The position numbers were made by a program, and so were the translations under genes. This document shows positions 41,317-53,580 of a stretch of DNA of 64,000 bases, in pieces. The first letter of the stretch is position 1; the number at the start of each line of letters is the position of its first letter. Under the pieces are notes generated by a model. It was not told the DNA's origin. It saw only the letters and a program-made list of their open reading frames with translations, and searched no databases. Origin of the DNA: Neodontobutis hainanensis (Eukaryota; Chordata; Actinopteri; Gobiiformes; Odontobutidae). The stretch spans positions 1-64,000 of the forward strand of contig JALDNG010001010.1 in the NCBI GenBank assembly GCA_024349245.1, read 5' to 3'.

Positions 41317-42552
41317 CAGGTGCTGGTCATATAATTTAGAAAATCCTTAAAAGTTGATTTATTTTACTAATTCCATTAAAAAGTGGAACTTGTATATTAT
41401 TCATTACACACAGACTGATATATTTCAAAAGTGTATTAATTTAAATGTTGATGATTATAATAAAATCCCAAATTCAGTATCTCAGAAAATTTGAATATTA
41501 CTTATGACCAATACAAAGGAAAGATGTTTAGAAATCTTGGCAAACTGAAAAGTATGAACATGAAAAGTATGATCATGTATAGCACTCAATACTTAGTTAG
41601 GGCTCTTTTTGCCTGAATTACTGCAGCAATGCGGCGTGGCATGGAGTCGATCAGTCTGTGGCACTGTTTAGGTTGCTCTGATAGTGGCCTTCAGCTCTTC
41701 TGCATATTGCCTCATCCTTTTCACAATACCCTTCTCTCTGGGGTTAAGGTGAGGCGAGTTTGCTGGCCAAGTTAGAACAGGGATACCATGGTCCTTAAAC
41801 CAGGTACTGGTTGCTTTGGCACTTGGTGCAGGTGCCGAGAAATCTGCATCTCAAAAAGTTGGTCAGCAGCCAGAAGCATGAAGTGCTCTAAAACCTCCTG
41901 GAATATGGCTGCGTTGACCTTGTACCTCAGAAAACACAGTGGACCAACACCAGCAGATGACATGGCTCCAAAGCATCACTGACTGTGGAAACTTTACACT
42001 GGACCTCAAGCAACGTGGATTGTGTGTCTCTCCTCTCTTCCTCCAGACTCTGGGACCCTGATTTCCAAAGGAAATGCAAAATTTACTTTCCAGAGAACAT
42101 AACTTTGGACCACTCAGCAGCAGTCCCAGGCGAGATGCTTCTGAAGCTGTCTGTTGTTCAAGAGTGGCTTGACACAAGGAAAGCGGCTGAAACCCATGTC
42201 TTGAATACGCCTGTGCGCAGTGGTTCTTGAAGCACTGACTCCAGCTGCAGTCCACTCTTTCTGAATCTCCTCACGTTTTTGAATGGGTTTTGTGTCACAA
42301 TCCTCTCCAGGTTATCACTATTGCTTGTTCACTTTTTTTGAGTTTATTAGCTGATTAGAGTGTGGCACCAGGGCTCTTCAATATTGAACCTTTTCACAAT
42401 ATTTAAATTTTCTGAGATACTGAATTTGGGATTTTCCTTGGTTAAAGAAAAGTGTTTAATGAATAAATATAATATACAAGTTTCACTTTTGAATGGAATT
42501 AGTGAAATAAATCAACATTTTGATGATTTTCTAATTATATGTCCAGCACCTG
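41317..42552 (-). mobile_element. Tc1/mariner element, copy 2
   Basis: Inverted ends CAGGTGCTGG... are flanked by TA on both sides (41,315-41,316 and 42,553-42,554). It is 1,236 bp long and holds a minus-strand transposase pseudogene with the same defects as copy 1. Confidence 0.88.
41600..42270 (-). pseudogene. Tc1-family transposase pseudogene, copy 2
   Basis: Minus-strand segments include KFCISFGNQGPRVWRKRGE, SVKFPQSVMLW and, in another frame, SSAGVGPLCFLRYKVNAAIF followed by LEHFMLLAADQLFE from the catalytic core. Frames change repeatedly. The C-terminal block is largely lost. Confidence 0.8.
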
Positions 42553-42599
42553 TAATTTAATGTGCTCATATTTTCATGTGCCCATATGCCCTTAGTGTG

Positions 42600-43400
42600 T
42601 ATGCATGTGGAGTGAGGGGGCTAGGAGGAATGAGACAGGAAGTAGTGGAAGTTGTACCTGTGATGCATTCCTTCCCAGTTCTACCTTTCCCATCAAAGAC
42701 CTGGTGGTGGTCGAGGAAACGGGAGATCTCCTACAGATTGGAGCTTGAAATGGGGAAGGTGTGCACATATTTTGTAAGCCTGTATAGAGAGCATTTTGCA
42801 GTATTTTATGACACATTTCAGCTTGAAGAGTATTAGACCAAAATCATATGCAGACAAGATAGTGAAGATGGTAAAATTGAAGAACTAGAAGCTTCCAGAC
42901 GCCTACAATGAAGCAGACTTAGAGGGGATCAAGATGGAGATTAAACAAGTGGAGGCCTTGATTCAAGACCTGCAGCTTTCAATCAAACCTGCACCAATGT
43001 CTTCAAGTCTTTGCATGTAGAGGTAAGTATACGGCCAGCTGTCACGCAGTAAATAAGGGTCTGATTCAATTAAATTGGCAATGGCCATTTGATCATTTAA
43101 ATGTTTATTTCAGATAACAGCCATGTTGGGCACACTGGATGCACTGGAGAAGAACTATGACAAGAACCTGGTGCTGGTGACACTGAGTACATCAAGATCC
43201 AGCTGCAGCTTGAGGAGAGTGAGAGACGCCACCAGGAAATCTTCAGAGTCAGTAAGCCATCGTGAGCCAGCTCAATGCTCATCTAAGTTCAGGGTGCACA
43301 TATGGAGGGAGGGGAAAAGACTCAAGCCCATTCCAGAGCGTGAGTCTGTGTACTGGTGCTCTGGTTACTCTAGTCCAAGCATATTAGGTTAAATTAGGTT
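42600..43400 (+). pseudogene. Intron-bearing coiled-coil gene fragment, copy 2 (unrecognised)
   Basis: It is the counterpart of 9,440-10,200: an open run to LEEY (42,836), a coiled-coil stretch near 42,865-42,985, a donor AGAG/GTAAGTAT near 43,022 and an acceptor TTTCAG near 43,113, then MLGTLDALEKNYDKNLVLVT. Conserved splice sites argue that it derives from a spliced gene. Confidence 0.4.
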
Positions 43401-43844
43401 CTACACCAACTACAAATGCTTCATTCTAAGAAGCCCCTTCCTGCATCATAGCTTACTAGTTTATTTTTCACAAATATAACACAAAAACAACTAACACTGA
43501 ATTATTTTAACAGAAAGAAGAAAGAACAAAGAACTTTAAATTGTGAGATCTGTTTCTTTTTAAGTCATTTCTTGAAGCTATTTATAGGTGTTTTAGTTCT
43601 AGACTATTCCACAGGTTAACTTTCTGAACAGACAGACATGTCTGTTTGACGTTGGTTGTGATCTGAGTTTACTGAACACGAGTGTTCGTCAGAGCAGAGT
43701 TCATCTAAAACAGGTTCTGTCTTATTTTAAACATTATTTTTGCTATTTTAAATTTGACTAAGTGATTACCTTTCAGTAAGTTAGAGTTTATGAGCAGCTT
43801 GTTTGTTGGGTGAAAATAATCTCTTTTATTTAGAATAAAATGTC

Positions 43845-44030
43845 ACCAATCCATCTTTATACAATGCCCCTGATGCTATATCTTTCAGGTTTTCTTAACA
43901 GAACTTTGTGATCAATGGTGTCGAAGGCTTTCTTCAAGTCTATGAAAATTCCATTTATGGGATTTTTATTTATTGTAGATGTTATTTTTTCAACCAGCTC
44001 AATTACAGCCATTTCTGTGAATCAATTTGT
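43845..44030 (-). mobile_element. LINE reverse-transcriptase scrap, copy 2
   Basis: The minus strand contains the same KAFDTIDHKVL motif A block as 10,690-10,890. Confidence 0.6.
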
Positions 44031-44179
44031 TTTGATATTTTATATAATTACATTTTTAGATTGGGATGACTTTAGCTATTTTCATGTTGTCCTCAGAAGG
44101 AGGAGACGACTCTGGCCCTTCTTGTGCAGGGCATTGGTGTTGTGGGCAGTGATGGAGTAGTCATCAAGATCAGTTTTGT

Positions 44180-44290
44180 GCCTCGACTCGGACTTGGACT
44201 TAATTTTTATTGCTCTGACTCAAACTTGGACTCCTTTATTCTCAAACACAAGGACTCGAGACTTGCCTCGGACTTGAGCACAAAGGACTC
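44180..44290 (+). repeat. GACTTGGACT-type repeat interrupted by element B (copy 2)
   Basis: The repeat body ends at AAAGGACTC and is followed directly by the LTR (TGTTAC). Confidence 0.65.
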
Positions 44291-44848
44291 TGTTACAAAT
44301 GCATGTAAATGTCTGTGTGTTCCACCTGCAGGAGGAGTGGGGTGTGTCTGATCTGGGCTCCTGATTGGCTGCTACCCTTTATAAGGAGGATGTTGAGGGC
44401 TCTCTGCTTCGCTCCGTGTTTCCGCCTAAGCTCCGCCTCCTGGTTGTGCTGCTGTCGATGCCAGGGGCAGCTTAGACGCTTCAGCCTCTTTTATGTTTTC
44501 AGTTAGTTCTTTTAGGTGATGGGCGAGGTGGTCCTGTTTTAACGGTTTGTTGTTTTACTTAAAGGGTTAGGATTTGTTAGGCAGGGACAGAGGAGTTAAG
44601 TCGTACGACGGTCCAATGGCGGCTGACTCGGCTTGTTGCCCTCTTTTGTTCATTTTGGCCGACCCATCTCTGCCTTTTTGTTCTCCCTTGATTCTTATTT
44701 TAAATAGACAGTTGGAGCTTTAATTGTGTATGGCTTTTGGTTTGTCCCAAACCCTCTGTTTAATTAATAAATTGTTGATTTGTGTTGCCTTACACTTTGT
44801 GTGGTTTGACTTTATGTTCAGGTCCCTTTGTTTAGCGGGATCGTAACA
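44291..44848 (+). repeat. 5' LTR of retroelement B (copy 2)
   Basis: It starts TGTTACAAATG and ends GATCGTAACA, giving TGTTAC...GTAACA inverted ends. A TATA-like TTTATAAGG is near 44,379 and AATAAA near 44,766. Just after it (44,853) TGGGGGCCTG could be a primer site; the first seven bases fit tRNA-Pro. Confidence 0.75.
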
Positions 44849-44996
44849 TATTTGGGGGCCTGTTAAAGTAGACTTTCTGTCTTGTGAGTTAATGGAGTAA
44901 TTCAGGTAGGACTGGCAGGTGTGTATTTTTGTGAGTAGCTTTGTTTGTTGTGTGTTAGCCTTTTGTCTTGTGGCTGGCCTGATTCTGGGTTTAAAC

Positions 44997-45720
44997 ATGG
45001 AGTATAATCTGGATGAGTTTGTTTCTGCTCCCACTTTGGAGGTTTTGCATCGGTGTCAAAAGATGATCTCTTGCTAGTTGCTGAACATGATGACATTGTT
45101 GTCACAAAGCAAGCAAAGAAAGCTACGGTAAATACTCAACTTTATAATGCTTTGGTAGAGCGTGACGTTGACACTGATACACACCAAACCTAAAGGTCTT
45201 AGAACATCTTACTCTAGTAGTACGGTGCAGATGAAGGAGTTAGATTAAAAGAGCTAGAAGTTGAATTAGAGCGCCTTGCTTTAAAGGAAAAGGAGCTTCA
45301 ATATATTAATATGTTGGAGACAAAGAAATTGGAGCAACAGACACAGATTTGCATGCTCGAATTAGAGCTTGGTGTTGGTCCTCGGGTCTAAGTCTGTTTT
45401 TAATTTAAGAACAGTCTTTCTGATAGAGTAACTACATATTTAAACGAAAACACAGTTGCTGATGTATCTAAAGCCGCTGTTTTGGTTGATGAATATGTCT
45501 TAATGCACAAGTCTGTCTTTTTGGAACGCCCATTTGGTTTTGGTTTTGAAAAAAATGAGCGAGCTAATGGTAATGCTAGAGACATTGAGAAAAAGGCGTG
45601 TCTGTCCTCTGAGCATGTGACGTAAATTATGTCTGGTAATGTGGAAACAGAAGCTAATGTTGTCACTTGTTTCTATTGTAGACTGAGGGGTCATATAATC
45701 GCCACTGTCAAGTGCTGAAG
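44997..45720 (+). pseudogene. Gag of element B, copy 2
   Basis: It begins MEYNLDEFVSAPTLEVLHR and continues with RLKELEVELERLALKEKELQ and MLETKKLEQQTQICMLELEL, a predicted coiled coil. The end has a CX2CX4H zinc-knuckle start (CFYCRLRGH, 45,668-45,694); the last Cys is one base out of frame. Gag would form the particle and bind element RNA. Frameshifts near 45,060 and 45,200 break it. Confidence 0.7.
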
Positions 45721-45935
45721 AACAAGAACGTTAAACCCGTAGTTTTGATCAAGACTGTGAGTCAGGGTAAGGAGTCGCATTTGCCTGCTGAAGCCTGTGA
45801 TTACACTGACTTTAAGCCTTTTGTAATGGATGGTTTTGTTTCATTGTCTGGACATAGTCATAAAATCCCTGTGAAAATATTGAGGGACACTCTCAGTCTT
45901 TTATCCTTGAAGGGGTTTTACAGCTGAGTAACGAA
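45712..45935 (+). pseudogene. Aspartic-protease region of element B, copy 2
   Basis: The stretch FKPFVMDGFVSLSGHSHKIP and then VKILRDT matches the region leading to the catalytic Asp of retroelement proteases. The expected DTGA is read as DTLS and the frame then breaks. A LINE interrupts the gene about 25 bp later. The remainder (MGNDLAGGKVMITPELTPVP) is at 47,805-47,865. Confidence 0.6.
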
Positions 45936-45956
45936 ACCGCTATTGGTTCTAAGAAG

Positions 45957-47590
45957 AAGAAGAGGAAGTTTTATTTATATAGCGCCTTTCCGTAGCTCAA
46001 GGTCGCTTTACATTTCACAAATACAGTACAAACAAACACTTACATATACATCTATATATACACACCACATAATACATATAGTTGCGATTTTCAAAATGCT
46101 TGTTGAATAGATATGTTTTTAACTGGGACTTAAATGCACCCACAGATGAGATGTTTCGCAGTGTAAGAGGCAGTGCATTCCATAATTGAGGAGCGTTTAT
46201 ACTAAAGGACCTTCCACCAACAGTAGACAGACGGAAAGCGAGGGATGGTCAACAGACCAAGTTCGGCTGATCTAAGGGACCGGACGGGCGGTAAGGAGAG
46301 TAGGTCAGACAGATATTTGGGAGCAAGACCATTTAATGCTTTGAACGTAAGAAAAAGTGTAAAGTGTATACGTGATGTTACAGGGAGCCAGTGCAGGTCA
46401 TGAAGCAGAGGAGTAATGTGAGCAGAGCGCCTAGTGGAGGTGAGAACTCTAGCTGCTGAATTTTGAACATACTGTAATCTAGAGATATGTTTTTGGAAGA
46501 CCAAGAAATAAGGCATTGCAATAGTCCAGACGTGAAGTGATTAATGCGTGAATTAAGGTTTCACTATCAGCAATGGTGAGAGAAGATCTGAGACGAGCAA
46601 TGTTACGAAGATGGAAAAAAGAGTTTTTAACAAGAGAAGAAATGTGAGGGCCAAAAGATAGATTTGAATCGAATCAAGGTTATAGATCAGTGACGAAGGC
46701 TTGATGTGAGTTCCATGAACATCAAAAGACTGGTTCATCATTTTGATTGTGGCAGTAGAACCAATCAATAATAATAGTTTTTGTCATTCAGTTTAAGGAA
46801 ATTCGGGACATCCAATACTTAATGTCCCTGATACAAGCTGTTAGTGAGTCGGGCAGAGATGGGGCATTGGAGCTGGTGGTGAGGTAGATTTGAATATCGT
46901 CTGCATAGCAGTGAAACTGAAGTCCATGTTTGCGTTAGTAGTGATAGTGGGCCAAGAACCGAACCTTGAGGGACACCCTGTGTGAGTGGAGCAGTAGCAG
47001 ATCTAAACCCTTGTATAGTGATATAATACTTTCTGTCACTAATGTAGGATATGAGCCAGGAAAGTGCAGAGCCAGTGATGCCAATGTCAGAGAGCCTAGA
47101 AATCATTAATTCATGGCAGACTGTGTCAAAAGCAGCGCTTAAATCAAGAAGCAGCAAGATGTTTGTCAGCCCTGCATCCATGGACATAAGAATGTCGTTG
47201 ACCAGAGAAGCCGCTTTCAGTGCTGTGTGCTGGACGAAAACCAGACTGAAAAGGTTCAAAAGGCCATTTATGTCCAAATATGACGCGCAATTGAGAAGCA
47301 ACAACCCTTTCAAGGACTTTGCTTATGAATGTTAAGTTGGATATTGGTCTGTAATTGTCCATGTTTAGGTGGTCTAGGCCTGTTTTTTTAAGAATCGGCG
47401 TCACTGCAGCCATTTTTAGATCTGCTGGAACGACGTGGGACGACAGACTACAGTTAATCATATGTGTTATGAAGGGTGCAACCTCAGGGACACACAGCTT
47501 AAGCAAAACGGAAGGTATGGGATCAAGTTGGCAGGATGTGGACTTTAACTCAATTAAATCGCTTATGGCACTTTGAGTAGTTAGAGTGAA
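45957..47590 (-). mobile_element. L2-like LINE inserted in the protease region of element B (copy 2)
   Basis: The minus-strand 3' end is the fish L2-style TTTATTTATATAGCGCC (plus strand, about 45,970). RT motifs are VLERVVASQLRV, motif A LLLDLSAAFDTV, TQGVPQGSVLGP and a shifted YADD region near 46,900. The tail contains HWLPVTSRIHFTLFLTFKAL. The 5' part is missing and frames are broken. Scraps of this LINE appear in the scrambled tract of copy 1. Confidence 0.8.
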
Positions 47591-47639
47591 AGCAGAGAGA
47601 GAGTTTGTAGAATGAGCTCAATCAGCAAACATTAAGTGA

Positions 47640-49120
47640 AAATCTGAATCAGGTGCATGAGGAGTGTTTTTGGTCCCTGTGCGCGGTTTTAACCTTCAAG
47701 ACATCGGTGTTCCTTTGCATAAAATTGTTCTACAGTCAGACCTATGGTGAGGGACGCTGTCGTTGGGGTGCGCCTGGTTTGCCAATTAATGTAGTTTCTG
47801 TTATAATGGGGAACGATTTGGCAGGAGGTAAAGTGATGATTACACCAGAGTTAACACCTGTACCTATTGTCAGCCACAGTCCAGATAAACTTGCTAAAAC
47901 TGTCCTGATGTGTTTACTTCTTGTGCTGTTACACGCGCTGCTTCAGAGCGCTGAAGTGAGTTAATTAATGATGATTTTGACTTAAGTGAAAAATTTCTGA
48001 GTGGGGCTTTCTTTAATGACGGTTCGTTGTGTGAAAGCAAAGAAAAAATCACATCAGTTGACTCTACTATTGACACTGAACCTGTCACTATGTCACGGCT
48101 GGATTTAATTAAAGAACAAAAGAGAGACAATACTTTGTCAACGCTGTTTGAACAAATTGTGAGTGATGAAAATATAAATGTTTCTCGGGTTACTTTTTGA
48201 GTGACCATATTCTCATGCGAAAATGGTTATCAAGGCATTTTTCTGCTGGGATGATTGGCGGAGTGTGACCCAGATTGTTGTTCCGGTGCCGCATCAAAAC
48301 AAATCTTATCTCTAGCCCATGACAATCCATTTTCTGGTCATTTGTTTGTTAGAAAGACCTATGACTGAATTTTGAGGCATTTTTTATGGCCAGGCTTAAA
48401 GAAAGATGTGGCTAGTTATATCAAATTGTGTCACATGTGTCAGATTGGAAGAAAACCAAATCAAACCATACCTCCGGCTACTCTGTGTCCAATCCCAGTT
48501 GTTGGTGAGCCTTTTGAGAGGGTCTTGGTTGATGTCCTCTTACTCGCTCAAAGTCTGGTAATAAATTTCTGTTGACGGTCATGTGTACTTCTACTCGGTT
48601 TCCTGAAGTGTTTCCCCAGCGTAAAATGACCACTCCAGCCATTGTAAAGGCTTTGACAAAGTTCTTTTCATTGAGGATTTTCCCAAGTGTTAAAACAGTT
48701 GAGCATTTAACATTGTTGCTCAGTGCTTACCATCCCGAGTCTATGTTACGCACTTACTGTTTGGAGTTCGCTAAGGACTGGGATGAGGGGATATGTGTGT
48801 TAATGTTTGCTATCAGAGACAGGAATACACTACAGGAATCTTTAGGCTTTAGTCCGTGTGACTTAGTCTTTGCACATGGGCCATTGAAGCTCTTAAAATA
48901 TCAGTGGTTAACAGGAGAGACAAAACAAAATCTTTTGGATTTTGTCAGTGTGTTTCGGTCCAGGCTCTGCCGTGCGTGTGAGCTGGCAAAAGAAAATCTT
49001 GAGTGTGCATGAAAGGGTGGTTTGATAAGCGGGCTGAACATGGAGAGTTCTTGCCTGGTGAAAAGGTTTTGGTTCTGTTACCGATTTCCGGTTCCAGTTT
49101 ACAGGATTGTTACAGTGGTC
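47640..49120 (+). pseudogene. Protease end, linker and integrase of element B, copy 2
   Basis: After the LINE, the protease end and linker (SPDKLAKTVLM) lead to LSLAHDNPFSGHLFVRKTYD, then LCHMCQIGRKPNQTIPPATL (zinc region). PFERVLVD gives the first Asp; the next four residues of the usual motif are deleted. The second Asp is missing, and SAYHPES precedes a deletion that removes the Glu. The stretch FAKDWDEGICVLMFAIRDRN and following is open to about 49,012. Integration activity is lost. Confidence 0.75.
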
Positions 49121-49124
49121 CTTA

Positions 49125-50212
49125 TTTCAAGTTTCAAGTCTGCTTTATTGTCAATTCTTCTACAGGTACAGTACATACATACAGAGAATCGAAATTGCGT
49201 TACACTCAGACCCACACAGATAACATTAAAGCCTAAAAATCTAGATCAAAATATAAAATGTAGATACAACTGTACAATTATACACTAAGAAAATGTTATA
49301 AAAGGCATAATAAAATCAAAAATAAAGTTAAATAAAGAAAAATAAAGCAGTGCAAGGCAAAAGGCAGAGTGCAAATCATTGAAGTGAGCAACAGTGCAGA
49401 TAAAACTTTTTAGTGCAAAACAAAAGCTTATTAAGTCTGATTGAAGTGGGCTCAAGAGCAGTTATTTAACTGACTGATGATGTAGTGGAATGATGGCAGT
49501 TCCATGGAGAATGAGGTCGTGAGCAGACCAATGCTGCACAAATAGACTGGTGCATGTCATCATATATATGTGTGGGTAGGGGTCATAGTTCAGTGGTGCC
49601 TGGGGCAGAAAAGGTTCGGGCGCGAGTTCAGCTCCCTGACAGCCTGGTGGAGTAAGCTGTCCTTCAGTCTGCTGGTCCTCTCCTCCTGATGGCAGCAGGC
49701 TGGAGAAGCTGTGTGATGGGTGGGGGGGTCACGTGCAATGCAGAGGGCTTTGCGGATGAGACGTGTTCTGTAAATGTGCTGGAGGGAGGGAAGAGAGACA
49801 CCAATGATCTTCTCAGCTGCTCTCACTTTGCATTGCAGAGTCTTTCGGCAGGACGCGTTGCAGGCGCCCTACCACACAGTGATGCAGCTCGACAGGATGC
49901 TCTCGATGGTGCCTCAGTAGAAGGTGTACATGATGGGGTGGGGCTCTGGCCTCCTCAGTTTGCAGAGGAAGTTGAGACACTGTTGTGATTTCTGGCCAGT
50001 TCTGCTGTGTTTTCAGTCCAGGAGAGGTCCTCTGCGATGTGCACACCCAGGAACTTGGTGCTGTTTACTCTCTCCAGTCGCACCGCTGATGGTCAGAGGA
50101 ACATGATGAGTGTGCGCCTCCTGAAGTCAACAACAATCTCCTTCGTCTTCTCACGTTCAGAGAGATTGTTGTCACTGCTGGTGCTGGATGTGTTACTGCA
50201 ACCCTTACTGCC
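49125..50212 (-). mobile_element. LINE 3' portion inserted in integrase of element B (copy 2)
   Basis: It matches 14,905-16,015, with the same minus-strand RT tail (AAEKIIGVSLPSLQHIYRTR) and 3' UTR. The shared position shows the insertion is older than the duplication. Confidence 0.75.
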
Positions 50213-50267
50213 TGAGGTAATGTTATGTTGTGAAAAAGAAACTGGGTGACAGAGACTACTTGATTTT

Positions 50268-50695
50268 CACACGCTGCAAATGAAAAGCACCAGCAAATAA
50301 AAAAAACATCTTCATCAGTTTGACAAAACGCGCTGCAAAAGTTACAGACCACAACGTAAATGTTTTAAGGGGACTCATTTGAGTGAAACAATATATTTAG
50401 GCCAACAATATCCAAACGACTAAGCAATTATACAATCATGATCTAAAAGTAAAAAAAAACTCACCTTTCAGGTCAGTGACAACAACATTGACAACAACGT
50501 GACAGGCGAGCAAACAATAAGCAGGTCCCATTAGGGTTCGTCACTCAAAGGTGTCTCTTAAAACATTTCTGTTGTGGTCTGTGTTATTTGCAGTTTTGTA
50601 TTTGCATGTGTTGTGAGGATTTGCAGCGCGTTGTCAAACTGATGAAGATGTTTTCTTTATTTGCTGGTGCTTTCATTCAGCGTGTTCAGGCAGTG
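50268..50695. mobile_element. Decayed MITE (counterpart of 16,239-16,696)
   Basis: The left arm begins at ACACGCTGCAAATG, fused to the integrase tail (TTGATTTTC). The right arm stops before its terminal CTGTCTCGGCCACC. Both outer ends and the flanking duplications are lost. Confidence 0.65.
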
Positions 50696-50819
50696 TTGCT
50701 GCCGCTCAAGCCGCAAATTAGCGGCTGGTAAGCAAGATGTGTCCAGTGCTGAACACTCCGAGCCGTGAATTAGTTTAGCGGCTGGTAAACAGGAGCTGTC
50801 CTGTACTGAAATTGAAAAT

Positions 50820-51345
50820 GACTCGATGTGCCCTCTCAGACTCATGTGCTCAGTCATGATATTGATGTAGGTGATAGCATCCATATTTAATCCAGATGAA
50901 AAGGTGGAGTATATGCTGCAGTATGGCATAGAAAAGAAGCTGTGATGGAGCTCATGCTTATTGACATTAAAGCTAATGGTGATGACCGCTTTGTACAGAC
51001 TTCAGGAAAGTTAATGGTGTAACAAAGACTGACTGTTATCCTCTTCCACAAATGGAGGATTGCGTGGATCATGTTGGTGCTGCCAAGTTTGTGACAAAGC
51101 TAGACTTAATAAAAGGATATTGGCAGGTCCTTTAACTGAGTTACAAAGTAATATCTGCTTTTGTTACACCTGATGACTTCCCTTCAGTATTCGGTTATGG
51201 CCTTTGGCATGAACATTTCAGAGGCTTATGCGAATTTTGTCTGGATTGTTTTGGAACTATCTTTTTTTGTTGTTTGTTTGAGCTCAACAGAAAGTGTGGG
51301 AGCCTTTACATTAAACAGACATTTTAATGTTGAAAAATGTTGAAG
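50820..51345 (+). pseudogene. Reverse transcriptase of element B, copy 2
   Basis: It keeps the fingers and motif A lost from copy 1: FRKVNGVTKTDCYPLPQMED and FVTKLDLIKGYW, with the catalytic Asp of LDL. The later part reads SVMAFGMNISEAYANFVW in decayed form and stops before YxDD. It also lacks bases 16,815-16,970 of copy 1. Confidence 0.7.
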
Positions 51346-53580
51346 TAGAAATGTGTCAGTGACAGAAACAGATTGCACTGATGGTGTTAAATAAAGTTTA
51401 TGAGACTTAATTAGGAAAACTGGTTGACCTTCTGACAGGTCTGTGGAAACAAGTATAGTCTACATTTGGAGTTGCTTTAATTTTTCTGGTACGACCATGT
51501 TGTTTTTAGAATCAGAAAACTAAACGACAACTGAGGTTTGAGTATTGTTTGAGAAAAATATTGTCTAAGTAAGTAGAGAAACTGAAATGAAGACAGAATA
51601 AATAATGACTAATGGGTTTTGAAATGGTCATTTCTAATAAAGGTATATACTAAAATTAAATAATAGATGCTAAAAGGAGTCATCTTTAGAGTAAAGTTTT
51701 AAACTGCAAGGTAAATTTGTAATCGGGAATTGAAAACTTGTCTAAGTTAAAACTATCTAAACAATCTTGCAGGATTGGAGGTGGTTTATTTGAAAAGTTT
51801 AAGTTAAAGTGTTAAACTATAAAAATGGTTAAAGTTTAAGAGCATAAGACAAAGTGCTCACTGGGTTTAATAACTGCTTGAAGTGATTTTAAAGAGAAAA
51901 AAAGTTTTTGATGAATCTGATTTAAGGTTGGAACAGACTAACACAAAGAGTCTGTCCTTTTGAACAGAATTGAATAATATTTATATTTTTGGTTGAACTT
52001 TGGAGGTGTTTATGGAAGACACTGAGTGAAATCGTTGGAAACTAAAGATTAAAATTTTAAGAGGTTTAATCTTTGCATGTTTTAAATTAACATTACTAAC
52101 TATTACTAAGTTCAATGGTGGTGAATGTGAATAAATGAAGAGACGTGGAGTTTTATTTATTGAACACCTGGCGTTGAGACTGAGTTTTACAGAGACAGTG
52201 TGGAACAAGTCTGGATTGAACAAACCCCTGAAGAATTGTTATTATAAAGGGTAAATGCAGAGAAATGAACACAGAACTTAGTTAATTTTATGAAAAGTCT
52301 TTCTTTTAAACGACAGTCACATGGTGAGGAGTTTTGGAGGAGAGAGAGATGAGGTGTTTGAGCAGCTGAAGGAGGCTGTCCTGTTACAAGGTTAACTCCC
52401 AAGGGAGGGTCTGACCCAAGAGTTTTGTTTTTGAGGATTTTATTTCTAAAGGAATTACTTTGAAGTGATTGAATAATATTCTGAGGATTTTCTAATTAGA
52501 TTGAGAATTTAAAGTCTTTGGCTAAAAGTTCTGTGACGATAGATCATGAGAAACTGGTTCTGATCTATTTTAAAGTTCTTTATGTTTGCATCAACTGAAT
52601 AAAATATTACTATGATTGCGGATGATACCACTTACAGTTACAGGTAAAGACCTACAACTAATGGTAACTAAAATTAAAACTGAACTGAACAAAATTAAGT
52701 TTTAAATATAACCGAAACAACAGTGATGCTATTTGGAAAACATAAAGAAGACGAATAATTAGAAACGATAATTGATAGACTGAAATTTTAAAGTGATCAA
52801 TGGCACTGGCCTTTCGTTTTATGATTTTATGTTTATTATTTTTATTTTTATTTATTTTTGTTTTGAGCCATGGGTTTTCCAGGTCTCAAAAAGAGAGGAG
52901 AAGAAGATTTAAACTGTATTAAAGTGAAGAGGTGATGTGTGTAAAAGAGTAATGTAGGGATGTGTTAATACAGTAAAAGAGTTTAAATAAAAGAAAGAAA
53001 GAAAGAAAGTTGACATGAAGGACCGTTCTGGAGGAGCACTGTTTGATCTGATGGAACCTTTCAGATTAAATTAGATTTCCAGCAGACCATATCTGTGGAA
53101 ACAGGGTTTATCTGTGTTTCATTTTTATGGTTTGATCATTTTAAGAGCTTGTATGGTTTCGTTTGACGAAAGCCTGAAGGGCACTTTCTATGGGTCTAAA
53201 AATGTCAGAGAACGTTTGATTTGTTTGTTTGTATTTTGTTTTGATGGAAGCCAACCACAGCAGGTACCGGCTTAGAAGGGAGGATTAATATTAGTTAATT
53301 AATATGGACACCAGTTAGAGCTAATATTAACATGGTTCTTTGAACTTATAATCATCTTGGTTTACACCTGGGAGTACACCTGTGAGCAGGGCCAGTGACA
53401 GGACGTCCTGTAACATCACTTTGAACCTGACAAACTGAGAGATCAGGGACAGGTGCAGTGCAAGGCAGAAGTTTGGAGGTTTTGTAAAAGTAAGACCATT
53501 AGACCAGCATTGCCTGCTGACCGGAAACATGTGTCCTTAAAGGATCCTGGTTTAATTGTTCACATACAATGTGACGGAGA
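51346..53580. other. AT-rich sequence, probably decayed retroviral interior
   Basis: No gene can be read. It lies between element B and the envelope-like remnant below. A short (GAAA)n tract occurs near 52,988-53,008. Confidence 0.3.

Larger units (their letters stand above)
26932..51345 (+). repeat. Copy 2 of the large direct duplication
   Basis: This is the same module as 1-17,250, lengthened by a retrovirus (33,020-39,160), by a fuller L2-like LINE (about 45,957-47,590) and by a complete 5' LTR of element B. About 9.7 kb of unrelated sequence separates the two copies. Homology may start left of 26,932, because an LTR-like stretch of element A precedes it. Confidence 0.85.
44291..51345 (+). 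mobile_element. Gmr1-like retroelement B, copy 2
   Basis: The order is 5' LTR, gag (ATG 44,997), protease (45,712-45,935 and 47,640-47,960), integrase (48,300-50,270) and RT (50,820-51,345). It has internal insertions: an L2-like LINE (45,957-47,590), a second LINE (49,125-50,212) and a decayed MITE (50,268-50,690). No 3' LTR is visible. Integrase lies before RT. Confidence 0.8.

Noticed and set aside
46202..47506. Host gene on the minus strand
   Set aside because: The RT motifs and L2-style 3' end identify it as a LINE.
1..51345. The whole module as one giant transposon
   Set aside because: No common terminal repeats or target duplications bracket it. Its contents are independent nested elements, each with its own ends.
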